Shown here in pieces: positions 16,685 to 25,152 of a stretch of 64,000 bases of DNA; the stretch's first letter is position 1, and every line of letters begins with the position of its first letter. The position numbers and the translations under genes were made by a program. The notes beneath the pieces were generated by a model. It was given only the letters and a program-made list of their open reading frames with translations. It was not told the DNA's origin and did not search any database. The DNA comes from CF-162 sp040882565 (GTDB lineage Bacteria; Chloroflexota; Dehalococcoidia; SM23-28-2; RBG-16-64-32). Location of the stretch: positions 59,104 through 123,103 of the forward strand of contig JBBEAZ010000017.1 of assembly GCA_040882565.1 (NCBI GenBank). Direction: 5' to 3'.

Positions 16685-17356
16685 CTAGTCACCCAGGGCA
16701 TAGCCCACGCCGCGCACGGTGCGGATCAGCTTGCGGCTGTGCCCCTTGTCCACCTTGCGGCGCAGATAGGCAACGTAGACGTCGACGAGGTTCGAATCGG
16801 TGGCGAAATCGTAGCCCCAGAGGTGATCCAGGATCTGGGTGCGGGTGACAACGCGGCTGTGGTTGCGCATCAGGAACTCGAGCAGCGAGAACTCCTTGGG
16901 GCTCAACTCGATGGGCTTGCCGCTGCGCTCGGCGCGGCGGCGGCGCATGTCGAGCTTGAGGTCGTCGATCTCCATCTGTAGCGGGTCACTGGTCTGTACG
17001 CGGCGGCGCGAAAGCGCGCGTAAGCGCGCCAGGAGTTCCTGGAAGGCGAAGGGCTTGGGGAGGTAGTCATCTGCACCGGCATCAAGGCCGCGGACGCGGT
17101 CCTCGACGCCATCGAGCGCTGTCAGCAGGAGGACTGGCGTGTCGACCTTCTTGCGGCGCAGGTTCTGGCAGACGTCGATGCCGTTCATGACCGGCAGCAT
17201 GATGTCGAGGACGATGACATCGTGTGTGCCATCGAGGCCCATCGCGAGGCCCTCTTCGCCGTCGAAGGCGACGTCCACGGTGTGCCCCTCTTCCTCGAGG
17301 ACGCGGCGCATAAGCTGGGAGAGGCGGCGCTCGTCCTCTACAACCAGTACGTACAT
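16685..17356 (-). CDS. OmpR/PhoB family response regulator
   Basis: 223 residues. The receiver domain has the acidic pair near residues 8-9 (VEDERR), the phosphorylated Asp near 51 in VIVLDIMLPVMNG, and the conserved Lys in YLPKPF. The C-terminal winged helix (about 128-222) ends VRGVGYAL. The gene precedes the histidine kinase. Upstream of the ATG, CAGGAG is a usable ribosome site, but TAGGAT also ends seven bases before the ATG, so either initiation mode is possible. Confidence 0.95.
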   Translation of the reverse strand: MYVLVVEDERRLSQLMRRVLEEEGHTVDVAFDGEEGLAMGLDGTHDVIVLDIMLPVMNGIDVCQNLRRKKVDTPVLLLTALDGVEDRVRGLDAGADDYLPKPFAFQELLARLRALSRRRVQTSDPLQMEIDDLKLDMRRRRAERSGKPIELSPKEFSLLEFLMRNHSRVVTRTQILDHLWGYDFATDSNLVDVYVAYLRRKVDKGHSRKLIRTVRGVGYALGD

Positions 17357-17378
17357 GCTCCTGATCCTAGGGAACCCA

Positions 17379-17469
17379 CATTAAGGGAACGTTAACGGTG
17401 CCCGATGGTTGCGCAAGTGGGCGGCGCATTAAGAATCTCTAATCCGCTTCTCATGGCCGGTTCATTAGC
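17379..17469. promoter_or_regulatory. Possible response-regulator sites (CATTAAG repeats)
   Basis: Three direct copies of CATTA(A/G)(G/C), at 17379-17385, 17427-17433 and 17463-17469, lie in the 166-base gap between the divergent response regulator and secreted protein genes. Spacings are 48 and 36 bases. They are candidates for response-regulator binding, but the match is short. Confidence 0.3.
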
Positions 17470-17522
17470 AAACGTGAGGATGGGTGCAGAACCGAACTCG
17501 AAATTTCCGAAAGGAGGAATGA

Positions 17523-18263
17523 ATGAAGAGGTTCATGATAATCGGTGGCCTGGTCGCGGCTCTGGCCGTCGGGGCAGTCGCAGTCGTTGGAGCCGGCGCG
17601 CAGGAGGGCACGCCCACACCTGACGCGAGCGACTCGGCCGACGAGCAGAGCCGCGTCGAGCACTACCTCGAAGTCCTCGCCGGTAACCTGGGTATCTCAG
17701 TTGAGGAGCTTGAGGCGGCGCTGCGTCAGTCCGAGCTGGACTTGCTCGACGAGAAGGTGGCCGACGGCACGCTGACTGAGGAAGAGGCGGCCGAGATCCG
17801 CGAGAAGATCGAAAGTGGCGAGGCGCCGTACTTCCCGCCATTCATCGGTGGATACCATCACGGGCCGATCCACCGGATCGTGGTCGGAGTCGTCGAAGCG
17901 GCGGCTGACGTGTTCGATATGGACGTCGCCGACCTGCACGAGCAGCTCCGCGAGGGTAACTCACTCGCCGCCGTCGCCACGGCTCAGGGCGTGGACGTCG
18001 AGCAGTTCAAGACAGACCTGCTCGCAGCAATCCAAGCGAAGATCGACGAGAAGGTCGCCGGCGGTGCGCTCACCGAGGAACAAGGGAACAACCTCTACGA
18101 GCGCCTGAGCGGCAACATCGACGACATCGTCGAGAAGACGCCGGGCGATGGCCACTTCGGGCCCGGCGGTCCGCACCGCCCGTTTGGATCCGGCTTCTTC
18201 TTCCAAGAGGACGCGGACGAGCCGGCGGACGCTGAAACGAGCGCCACAACGACGTTGTTCTAA
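17523..18263 (+). CDS. Secreted helical repeat protein, unknown function
   Basis: 246 residues with a signal peptide (about 1-26, cleavage near AGAQEG). The mature chain has two similar helical modules, each with a pattern like LGISVEELEAAL followed by LLDEKVADGTLTEEEAAEI; the second reads FKTDLLAAIQAKIDEKVAGGALTEEQ. Such LTEEEA helix pairs occur in many secreted Gram-positive and Chloroflexota proteins without known role. A His/Gly/Phe-rich C-terminus (near residues 208-228) could bind metal. AAAGGAGG precedes the ATG. Divergent from a two-component system that may control it. Confidence 0.75.
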   Translation: MKRFMIIGGLVAALAVGAVAVVGAGAQEGTPTPDASDSADEQSRVEHYLEVLAGNLGISVEELEAALRQSELDLLDEKVADGTLTEEEAAEIREKIESGEAPYFPPFIGGYHHGPIHRIVVGVVEAAADVFDMDVADLHEQLREGNSLAAVATAQGVDVEQFKTDLLAAIQAKIDEKVAGGALTEEQGNNLYERLSGNIDDIVEKTPGDGHFGPGGPHRPFGSGFFFQEDADEPADAETSATTTLF

Positions 18264-18321
18264 GACTAGCGGCAATCGGTCAGGAGCTTGCGCCCTCCTG
18301 GCCCCGCAGATGCAGCGCGGG

Positions 18322-18342
18322 GGCGGCCTTCGGGCCGCCTCT
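18322..18342 (+). terminator. Hairpin between convergent genes
   Basis: 7-bp stem GGCGGCC/GGCCGCC with a TTCG tetraloop. It lies between the secreted protein gene and the convergent acyl-CoA dehydrogenase. T tracts are weak on both sides. Confidence 0.55.
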
Positions 18343-18358
18343 GCGTGTGTGTCGCGCG

Positions 18359-19594
18359 CTAGTACGTGTCGATGATCTTGCGCGCCGCGGAGAGCGACAT
18401 CACTTCGTTGGTGCCGTCCTCGATCAGCGAGGCGCGGGCGTCGCGGAAGAGCTTCTCGATGAGCATGTCCTTGGCCAGCCCGTAACCCCCGTGCAGCTGC
18501 AGCGCCGCGTTGGCGACCTCGAAAGCGGCCTGCGTGCAGTAGACTTTCGAGGCCTGCGAGTACTGGACTTCCGGCGGGCTCGTTTTAGCGTTGAAGATCA
18601 TCGCCGCGCGCGAGAACTGGCGCGCGGTCTCGACCTTGATGAACATATCGACGATCTTCAGTTGCACTGCCTGGTGGTCGGTGATTGGCTTGCCGCCCTG
18701 CTTCCGGTTCCTTGCGTAGTTCAGGCCCTCCTCGAACGCGGCGCGGGCGAGCCCGGTGAACGTTGCGCCCATGAAGGCGTTTGCGCCGGCGAGCACCGAA
18801 TGCAGCACGTATGTGTAGCTTGTCGGCTCGACGATCATGAAATGCTTCGGCAGGCGCACGTTGTCGAAGAATATCTCGCCCTGGTTGAGCGCCCGTTGGC
18901 CGAGCTTGTCAAGTGGCCTGCCCCTCGTGATGCCGGGCAGGTTCAGCGGCACGAAGGCGACGCCACCGCCCTCCTGGCCGCGGCTCTTGTCCGTATTGAG
19001 GAAGAGCAGCGCGTGGGTGGCGACCGTGCCATTGGAGACCCAGGCCGACTTCTGGCCGTTGATGATCCAGTCGTCGCCGTCCGTGCTGGCGTGCACGTCG
19101 CCCACGGCCTCGGGATTGCGGAACGTATCCGTACCGACGATCAGCATGTCGGAGCCGTGCTGCGGTTCGGTGATCGCCCAGCAGCCGATGTAGCGCGCCT
19201 CTTTGTCGCGCGTGAACGGCAGGACGTGTTCCTGCAGAATCTCCTGGTTGCCGGACATCGCTGCGTAGCCGAACGGGAACGATGTAACGCCGATGCCGAC
19301 CGCGAAGTCCGCGCTGCCCCAGCCCATCTCTTCGGTGTAGATGTGGCGTGCCAGGGGCGAGAGGCCCGCGCCTCCGAGCGCGGGCGGCAGGTAGCTTGTG
19401 TTGTAGCCCAGCTCGTACGCCTTGCGAAAGACGCCCCAGTACGGCGAATCCTCGTCGATCACTTTCTCGGGCGGCATCTTGTCGAGCTCCATCGCCGCCG
19501 GCCGCAGGACATCCGCGGCAAAACGGTGGACTTGCTGCTTGACCGCCTCTTCTTCTTCGGTCAGGTTCTTGTTCAGTTCGAGATATGTTGCCAT
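18359..19594 (-). CDS. Acyl-CoA dehydrogenase family protein
   Basis: FAD-dependent acyl-CoA dehydrogenase, 411 residues starting MATYLELNKNLTEEEEAV. Seen are the FAD-binding CWAITEPQHGSD segment near residue 140, the substrate loop around WVSNGTVATHALLF, and the C-terminal GGYGLAKDMLIEKLFRDA and IEDGTNEV elements typical of the fold. It catalyses alpha,beta-oxidation of an acyl-CoA; chain length is not predictable. GAAAGGGA lies upstream of the ATG at 19594; the much longer open frame upstream runs through noncoding repeats. Confidence 0.92.
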   Translation of the reverse strand: MATYLELNKNLTEEEEAVKQQVHRFAADVLRPAAMELDKMPPEKVIDEDSPYWGVFRKAYELGYNTSYLPPALGGAGLSPLARHIYTEEMGWGSADFAVGIGVTSFPFGYAAMSGNQEILQEHVLPFTRDKEARYIGCWAITEPQHGSDMLIVGTDTFRNPEAVGDVHASTDGDDWIINGQKSAWVSNGTVATHALLFLNTDKSRGQEGGGVAFVPLNLPGITRGRPLDKLGQRALNQGEIFFDNVRLPKHFMIVEPTSYTYVLHSVLAGANAFMGATFTGLARAAFEEGLNYARNRKQGGKPITDHQAVQLKIVDMFIKVETARQFSRAAMIFNAKTSPPEVQYSQASKVYCTQAAFEVANAALQLHGGYGLAKDMLIEKLFRDARASLIEDGTNEVMSLSAARKIIDTY

Positions 19595-19675
19595 CGAGTA
19601 TTCCCTTTCGGTTTGCCATCTTACAACCCTCGGGGGATGCTGGTCTCCAATCAACCCCGCCCCGCCCCCCAGCCC

Positions 19676-19740
19676 CAAAATAGAGACTATCGGGGGGCAC
19701 CCCCGAACCCCCGGCAGCGTCTGGACGCTGCACCTCTGCG
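19676..19740. repeat. GC-rich interspersed repeat, copy c
   Basis: Same plan as the unit at 11762: CGGGGGGCACCCCCGAAC core, an AGCGTCTGGACGCT hairpin and a CACCTCTGCG tail. It lies in the 519-base gap between the acyl-CoA dehydrogenase and the aldolase. Confidence 0.6.
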
Positions 19741-19807
19741 CCGGGGACCCCCAGTGGCGCGCTGTGGGGGTGCGCCGCCCTTGAGACCGCTGGGTGCGGA
19801 ACACCCG

Positions 19808-19852
19808 CCCAGAAGACGGCTGGGAGGCATTCCCAAACCTGGCAGCGTCTGT
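19808..19852. repeat. GC-rich interspersed repeat, degenerate copy d
   Basis: Weaker second unit (GGGAGGCATTCCCAAACCTGG followed by CAGCGTCTG) about 130 bases after copy c, mirroring the a/b spacing at the other locus. The remaining bases 19853-20099 hold no recognisable gene or RNA. Confidence 0.4.
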
Positions 19853-20099
19853 CACTTGGGCGCCCGATCGGTACAAGTAACCACTTATGTTGGCGATGGA
19901 CACCGGCGCCATCGCTTTCGCAATCCCCGGCAACGTCCGGCTCCGTTCTCAGCGAGGCCCTTGCCCCCGCTTTGGGTGGTGGTGAAGGTGAGGTCGTGCG
20001 AGAGGACTGGGCCCGTAAGGTGTCCAGCTGGGAAGGCGTGGCGGGATAAACCGGTTAAGGACACCGCCTGACCCACGGGATGCTTGCGACGGTCCGCTC

Positions 20100-20105
20100 T
20101 ATAAT
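20100..20105 (+). promoter_or_regulatory. Perfect TATAAT box eight bases before the aldolase ATG
   Basis: TATAAT at 20100-20105, spacer GGGCGGCG, then ATG at 20114. Transcription would start at or next to the ATG, giving a leaderless mRNA. No good -35 element is visible. Confidence 0.65.
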
Positions 20106-20113
20106 GGGCGGCG

Positions 20114-20899
20114 ATGCGTGCGAACCGGCTGAAGGAACTGTGGGCCGAGGGGCGGCCCGCCCTTGGGGGCTGGCTGGGCATTCCGTCCAGTTCGTCTGCG
20201 GAGTTGATGGCGCATGCGGGATTCGACTGGCTGTGCATCGACATGCAGCACGGGTCGATCGGCTACCAGGTTGCGGTGACGATGCTCCAGGCGATCTCTA
20301 CGACCGATACCGTGCCGGTCGTGCGTGTGCCGTGGAACGAACCAGGGATCATCATGAAGTCGCTGGACGCAGGCGCCTACGGCGTCATCATCCCGATGGT
20401 GAACTCGCGTGCGGAAGCAGAAGCGGCGGTCGCTGCCTGCCGCTACGCACCGGACGGCATTCGCAGTTATGGCCCCGCACGGGCCGTCCTCTATGCTGGC
20501 CTCGACTACTTCCCGAATGCCAATGCGACCGTGCTCTGCATCCCAATGATCGAGACCCGCGGGGCGCTCGCCAATCTCGACGAGATTGTGGGTACTCCCG
20601 GCGTCGATGCAGTGTTCATCGGCCCGAGCGACCTCAGTGTGTCGCTGGGCTTGCCGCCCGGGTACGACAACGATGCGCCGGCGTTCGTTGAAGGCGTCGA
20701 GGCTGTCGTCGCCGCCTGTCAGAAGCACGGCGTGATCCCGGGCGTTTTCGCCGGCACACCAGCAGTGGCGCGCAAGCGAATCGATCAAGGCTTCCGCCTC
20801 GTGCAGGTGGTGGATGACGGGCGCACCATGGTGCTCGGGGCAGCCGCAGCGCTCTCAGAGCTCGGCAGCGTGCGGCAGGTGCCGGATACGGCAGTCTAG
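20114..20899 (+). CDS. HpcH/HpaI aldolase/citrate lyase family protein
   Basis: Class II pyruvate aldolase fold, 261 residues. Characteristic strings are DWLCIDMQHGSIGY, PMIETRGALANLDEI and FIGPSDLSVSLG, carrying the catalytic His and the Glu/Asp metal ligands. Relatives cleave 2-keto-3-deoxyglucarate or 4-hydroxy-2-oxoheptanedioate to pyruvate plus an aldehyde. The exact substrate is unknown. The start is set by the TATAAT box eight bases upstream and by the family N-terminus. Confidence 0.9.
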   Translation: MRANRLKELWAEGRPALGGWLGIPSSSSAELMAHAGFDWLCIDMQHGSIGYQVAVTMLQAISTTDTVPVVRVPWNEPGIIMKSLDAGAYGVIIPMVNSRAEAEAAVAACRYAPDGIRSYGPARAVLYAGLDYFPNANATVLCIPMIETRGALANLDEIVGTPGVDAVFIGPSDLSVSLGLPPGYDNDAPAFVEGVEAVVAACQKHGVIPGVFAGTPAVARKRIDQGFRLVQVVDDGRTMVLGAAAALSELGSVRQVPDTAV

Positions 20900-20922
20900 G
20901 GCCGCGAGCGCAGGCCTCTCTA

Positions 20923-22149
20923 CTACGTCAGCAAGTCGCCCGTAGCCCTCGCGGTCTTGCCTGTCTCCTGGTAAGTCGCAATGAGGTTCTTCGCGATCGT
21001 TTGCATATGAACTTCGTCGGCACCGTCGACGAGGCGGGCGGAGCGGGCGTTGCGCATCATGCCTTCGAGCGGAGTGTCGGTCGAGTAGCCGAGCGCGCCG
21101 TGCACCTGGATGGCGCGGTCGATGATCTTCCAGAGAGTGTTGGCGACGTGCACCTTGGCCATCGAAACTTCCTGTTTGAATGGCATCTTGTTCTCTATCT
21201 TGTAGGCGGCGTGCAGCACCATCAGCTTCGCCGTGTACAGCTCGATCGCCGACTCGGCCATCATCCACTGGATCGCCTGCTTCTCCGCCAGGAGTGAGCC
21301 GTGTGCGTAACGGTTGAGCGCTCGGTCCACCAGCATTTCGAGCGCGATCTCGGCGTTACCGATCCAGCGCATGCAGTGGGCGAGGCGCGCCGGGCCGAGG
21401 CGGTACTGTCCGAGCAAGTGACCTTCGCCCTGGCCGCCCAGCATCCGGTCCGCCGGAACGCGCAGGTCCTTGATCGCGATCTCGCAGTGGTTGCCCCGGC
21501 CGTGCATCGTATCGATGTCGCGGACGATCTCGAACCCCGGGTCCGGCAGGTCGACGAGGAAGGCGCTGTTGCGGGCCTGTGGTGGGTCGGCTTCGGGGTC
21601 GGTGCAGGCGATGAGGATCGCGAACTGCGCGCCTTTGGCGCCGGAGATGAACCACTTATGGCCGTTGATCACCCAATCGTCGCCGTCCTTGACGGCCCGC
21701 GTCTCGATCAGCGTCGGGTCTGAGCCGGCGACTTCCGGCTCGGTCATAGCGAAGCAGGAGCGGGAGCGCCCCTCGGCGAGCGGGCGCAAGTAGCGCTCCT
21801 TCTGGTCGTCGGTGGCCCAGTGGAGGAGCGTGTGCATGTTGCCCTCGTCCGGCGCCTGGGCGTTGATGGCGAACGGGCCGATGCCGGTGCGCCCGGCCTC
21901 GGCCGACACGAAGGCCATGGCGACGGGGCCGAGGTCCATGCCGTCCCACTCGGCGGGCAGATGCGGATTCCAGAGGCCCTGTGCCTTCGCTTTTTGTCGC
22001 AACTCGACGATGGCGCGGACGTACGAGGCGCGGTCGGCCTCTCGGTCGCCGAGCTCCTTTTCGGTGGGTCGGACGACCTCGTCCATGAAGGCGCGGACTT
22101 TGAGGCGGATGGCTTCGACGTCCGGGGAGAGTTGAAAATCGATGGGCAT
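20923..22149 (-). CDS. Acyl-CoA dehydrogenase, ACAD10/11-like group
   Basis: 408 residues starting MPIDFQLSPDVEAIRLKVR. Contains CFAMTEPEVAGSDPT for FAD binding, WFISGAKGAQFAI in the middle domain, and HGALGYSTDTPLEGMMRNAR with the late Arg/Glu region. The presence of an aminoglycoside-phosphotransferase-like kinase gene 800 bases upstream on the other strand is the typical bacterial arrangement of the ACAD10/11 fusion seen in animals, where 4-hydroxyacyl-CoAs are phosphorylated and then processed. Function is inferred from neighbours. Confidence 0.9.
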   Translation of the reverse strand: MPIDFQLSPDVEAIRLKVRAFMDEVVRPTEKELGDREADRASYVRAIVELRQKAKAQGLWNPHLPAEWDGMDLGPVAMAFVSAEAGRTGIGPFAINAQAPDEGNMHTLLHWATDDQKERYLRPLAEGRSRSCFAMTEPEVAGSDPTLIETRAVKDGDDWVINGHKWFISGAKGAQFAILIACTDPEADPPQARNSAFLVDLPDPGFEIVRDIDTMHGRGNHCEIAIKDLRVPADRMLGGQGEGHLLGQYRLGPARLAHCMRWIGNAEIALEMLVDRALNRYAHGSLLAEKQAIQWMMAESAIELYTAKLMVLHAAYKIENKMPFKQEVSMAKVHVANTLWKIIDRAIQVHGALGYSTDTPLEGMMRNARSARLVDGADEVHMQTIAKNLIATYQETGKTARATGDLLT

Positions 22150-22259
22150 GGGGCTACCTTCCTTCGTTCGTGCTCGTGGGGCCGATTGTAGGCTGTGTGC
22201 TGTAGAATGTCACGACGAACGGGGCGACGGCTCGTTCGGAACGGCAGGAGGAGAGGCTG

Positions 22260-22922
22260 ATGCGCGTACTTACGGTGAATACCTTCCTAACGCTTGATGG
22301 TGTGATGCAGGCTCCGGGCGGGCCCGGAGAAGACCCGACCGGCGGATTTACTCACGAAGGCTGGTCCGTCAACTACTGGGACGACATGATGGGCCAAGTC
22401 ATGGACGAGTTTTTTGCCAGGCCCTATGACCTGCTTCTCGGGCGGAAAACGTACGAGATCTTCGCCGCGCATTGGCCCCACGTAAAGGATGACCCAGCCG
22501 CTGACACTCTGAACGCGGCGCGGAAGTACGTCGCGTCGAGGACCCTTGATGCGGTCGATTGGCAGAACTCGACACTGCTGAAGGGTGATGTCGGCTCAGA
22601 GGTCGCAAAACTGAAGGAAGCCGACGGCCCGGAGATCCAGGTGCATGGCAGCAGCAACCTCATCCAGACGCTGCTCAGGGAGAGGCTGATCGATGAGTTC
22701 CGGCTCTGGATATTCCCCTTGATGCTTGGAAGTGGCAAACGGCTATTCTCTGATGGTACGGTCCCGTCCGCTCTCAAGCTTGTCGATTCGAAGACAGCGA
22801 CGACTGGTGTTGTAGTCGCCACGTACCGGCCTGCCGGCGAAATCGAATACGGCTCGTTCGCGCTGGAAGAGCCGAGCGAGGCGGAGGCCAGGCGCCGGGA
22901 ACAACTCGCCAAGGAAGGCTAG
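22260..22922 (+). CDS. Dihydrofolate reductase/RibD C-terminal domain protein
   Basis: 220-residue member of the RibD C-terminal (DHFR-fold) family starting MRVLTVNTFLTLDGVMQAP. The NADPH-binding region includes LLLGRKTYEIFAAHWP and the strand pair VHGSSNLIQTLL. Stand-alone members are widespread, mostly uncharacterised reductases. AGGAGGAG precedes the ATG. The stop codon is ten bases before the phosphotransferase ATG, so the two are probably cotranscribed. Confidence 0.85.
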   Translation: MRVLTVNTFLTLDGVMQAPGGPGEDPTGGFTHEGWSVNYWDDMMGQVMDEFFARPYDLLLGRKTYEIFAAHWPHVKDDPAADTLNAARKYVASRTLDAVDWQNSTLLKGDVGSEVAKLKEADGPEIQVHGSSNLIQTLLRERLIDEFRLWIFPLMLGSGKRLFSDGTVPSALKLVDSKTATTGVVVATYRPAGEIEYGSFALEEPSEAEARRREQLAKEG

Positions 22923-22932
22923 AGGAGCAAGG

Positions 22933-23985
22933 ATGACCACGACTGACGCACCGCCCGGGATCAAGTACGAGACGCTGTTGCCGTGGTTCAGTGCGAACGT
23001 GGAGAAGGTGAATTCGCTGACGGCGACCGTGGTTGGCCACGGTCGCTCGAACATCACCTACCGTGTCGAAGCCGAGGATGGCCGCGCCTGGGTGCTGCGC
23101 CGGCCGCCGCTCTCGCACGTGCAGGCGACGGCGCACGACATGGGCCGCGAGTTCCGCATCATCTCAGCGCTCAAACCAACGGGATTCCCCGTGCCGACGC
23201 CGCACGCGATCTGCAACGACGAGTCCGTCATCGGCGCGCGGTTCTACGTGATGGAGTTCGTCGACGGCATCATCGCCGTCGATCCGAACGAGATCACGGC
23301 GAAGTTCGACGAAGGCCAGCGTCGCAAGATCGGCGAGGAGCTGGTCGACGTGCTCGCCCGCCTGCATTCGTTCCACCCTGAGGAGATCGGCCTGTCCGAC
23401 TTCGGCAAGCCGCAGGGCTACCTGGAGCGGCAGGTGCGGCGATTCAGCGAGCAACTCGAGAACATTCGCTACCGCGAGACGCCCGAACTGGACGAACTCG
23501 CCCGCCGCTTGCAGAAGGCGATCCCCGCCGAACGCAGCGCCGGGATCGTGCACGGCGATTACCGGCTGGACAACACCGTCATCAACGGCGAAGGCCACGT
23601 CATCGCCGTCCTGGACTGGGAGATGTGTACGCTGGGCGACTCGCTGGCCGACATGGGGCTGTTGCAGATGTATTGGGGCCGGCCAACTAGCGCACAACTG
23701 GCGATCGGCAGCGTCTCGGCGATGTCTTTGCCCGGCTTCCCGACGTGGGACGAGGCGGCGGCGCGCTACTCAGAGAAGAGCGGCGCCGACCTATCGAACC
23801 TCGATTTCTACACGGTCCTCGCGCATTTCAAGCTGGGCGTTATCCTCGAGAACATGTACAAACGGTTCCTCGGCGGCGGCACCGTCGGCGCGGGTTTCGA
23901 GATGATCGGCCAGCAGGCCGTTGTCCTCGGCACGAACGGCCTAGAAGTAGCTGACAAGAGCGCGATCGCCGAATTGCGTGGGTAA
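22933..23985 (+). CDS. Phosphotransferase (APH/LvaA-like), predicted hydroxyacyl-CoA kinase
   Basis: 350-residue kinase of the aminoglycoside phosphotransferase fold. The catalytic motif HGDYRLDNTVI (Asp as base, Asn for metal) and the metal-binding VLDWEMCTLGD are intact. Bacterial relatives near acyl-CoA dehydrogenases include LvaA of levulinate catabolism, which phosphorylates the 4-hydroxy group of an acyl-CoA. Two acyl-CoA dehydrogenase genes lie within 5 kb, which supports such a role here; a resistance function is unlikely. AGGAGCAAGG lies before the ATG. Confidence 0.85.
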   Translation: MTTTDAPPGIKYETLLPWFSANVEKVNSLTATVVGHGRSNITYRVEAEDGRAWVLRRPPLSHVQATAHDMGREFRIISALKPTGFPVPTPHAICNDESVIGARFYVMEFVDGIIAVDPNEITAKFDEGQRRKIGEELVDVLARLHSFHPEEIGLSDFGKPQGYLERQVRRFSEQLENIRYRETPELDELARRLQKAIPAERSAGIVHGDYRLDNTVINGEGHVIAVLDWEMCTLGDSLADMGLLQMYWGRPTSAQLAIGSVSAMSLPGFPTWDEAAARYSEKSGADLSNLDFYTVLAHFKLGVILENMYKRFLGGGTVGAGFEMIGQQAVVLGTNGLEVADKSAIAELRG

Positions 23986-23992
23986 GACAGAA

Positions 23993-24016
23993 GGCGGGGC
24001 CGAAGCCCCGCCCTCT
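23993..24016 (+). terminator. Hairpin terminator after the phosphotransferase
   Basis: 8-bp stem GGCGGGGC/GCCCCGCC with a CGAA loop, eight bases after the stop codon; the following sequence is only weakly T-rich. It separates convergent transcription. Confidence 0.75.
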
Positions 24017-24034
24017 GGTTGTTCCAAGCGATAC

Positions 24035-25048
24035 CTATTGCGCCGCGACTAGCTCGTAGGCGACTTCCTCACCCAGAGGCGGGCACCCATTGGGTTGATC
24101 TACGTTCAACCCGGCGTCCTCACGCAGGATCTTGAGTGAGTCGACAGGGCTCAGCAGCCCCGAGCAGTCGACGTCCCCCCAGGGGACCTCAAGGCCGCCC
24201 TGTACACCGATATCGCTGTTAAGCGAGAGCAGGAACCGAACCAACGCGTTCCAGGCCGGACAGAACGGGACCTGTGTAGCCGGTAGCCCGGCGTCGGTGC
24301 GCAGTTCCTTGAGGGAGTCGATCGGGTTCACTTCGTCGCTGCAATCTACGTCGCCCCACAAGTCGCTGAGGGGAGTGGCAGAAGGGGTGGCTGTTGGCGT
24401 TGGCACGACGGTTGGCGTTGGGGTGGGGCAGCCCGCTCCGCCTTGAGCGCCCGGGGCTGCCGGACAGGTCGGGCCGGGCGTCTCCGTCGGCTCTTCGCAT
24501 GTCTCTGGGAATGGTTCGGGGGTCGCCGAGGCCACGCCGGCCGGCGCCGCCGGTGCCGGACAAGTCTCCACATATAGGTCGACGGGAATGTTAGTTACGA
24601 GGGGCTCCCCTGGGTGGCAGACGATCTCGATGACGTACTGGTAAACGCCGGGTGGCACATCAGCCCCGACCGTAATGGTCAACAACGAATCGAACTGCTG
24701 GTTCGCTTCATTTGGCGACATCGTGGCTTCGATTCCTGGGTGAGCCGGAACTGGGTCTGTGGGTAGGATCTCGATCGTCAGGTACGGCTGCGGCTTGTTT
24801 GGAGGTGGAACCGCGGGAAAGGAGTCGATCTCGTATAGCCTCTGGCGGATCCCGCCCTGCTTGGCGTAGAGTTCCTGGCTCGTCAGCTTGACAGTGCCAT
24901 CCTCGCGGTACAACTCCGGAGGCGCCGCGCAGGGGCCAGCCAGAGCGGTTGGGGTAGTGCCGACGGGTGAGCCGCTAAAGACGACTATCACCGTCAACGC
25001 CACCAGCGCAGCAGCGAAGATAATCACGAATGAGCGAGTCGTTACCAT
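24035..25048 (-). CDS. Secreted protein with two C-terminal dockerin-like EF-hand units (family member A)
   Basis: 337 residues. A hydrophobic N-terminal export helix (about 5-27) precedes a beta-rich domain (about 40-165), where the strand segment VPPGVYQYVIEIVC suggests an immunoglobulin-like fold. A Pro/Thr-rich linker (about 170-235) leads to two tandem units, WGDVDCSDEVNPIDSLKELR and WGDVDCSGLLSPVDSLKILR. Each unit holds a 12-residue EF-hand loop (Asp1, Asp3, Ser5, Asp12) with a cysteine at loop position 4 and a later Cys-Pro, as in the next three genes. AAAGGGGG lies before the ATG. Function of the N-terminal domain unknown. Confidence 0.85.
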   Translation of the reverse strand: MVTTRSFVIIFAAALVALTVIVVFSGSPVGTTPTALAGPCAAPPELYREDGTVKLTSQELYAKQGGIRQRLYEIDSFPAVPPPNKPQPYLTIEILPTDPVPAHPGIEATMSPNEANQQFDSLLTITVGADVPPGVYQYVIEIVCHPGEPLVTNIPVDLYVETCPAPAAPAGVASATPEPFPETCEEPTETPGPTCPAAPGAQGGAGCPTPTPTVVPTPTATPSATPLSDLWGDVDCSDEVNPIDSLKELRTDAGLPATQVPFCPAWNALVRFLLSLNSDIGVQGGLEVPWGDVDCSGLLSPVDSLKILREDAGLNVDQPNGCPPLGEEVAYELVAAQ

Positions 25049-25152
25049 GATCGTGCCCCCTTTTCATGGCAGAGTCATTCCGCTAGATGCGCGAAAGCGT
25101 AGACGGAAACTGGGTGTGGGTCAACCCGAATCCGCCACGATAGACTGAACCA

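Noticed and set aside
19594..19933. N-terminal extension of the acyl-CoA dehydrogenase frame
   Set aside because: The extra 113 codons run through the GC-rich repeat; the family start and a Shine-Dalgarno are at 19594.
18347..20071. 574-codon + strand open frame opposite the acyl-CoA dehydrogenase
   Set aside because: Antisense of a conserved enzyme and running on through noncoding repeats; no ribosome site or recognisable domain.
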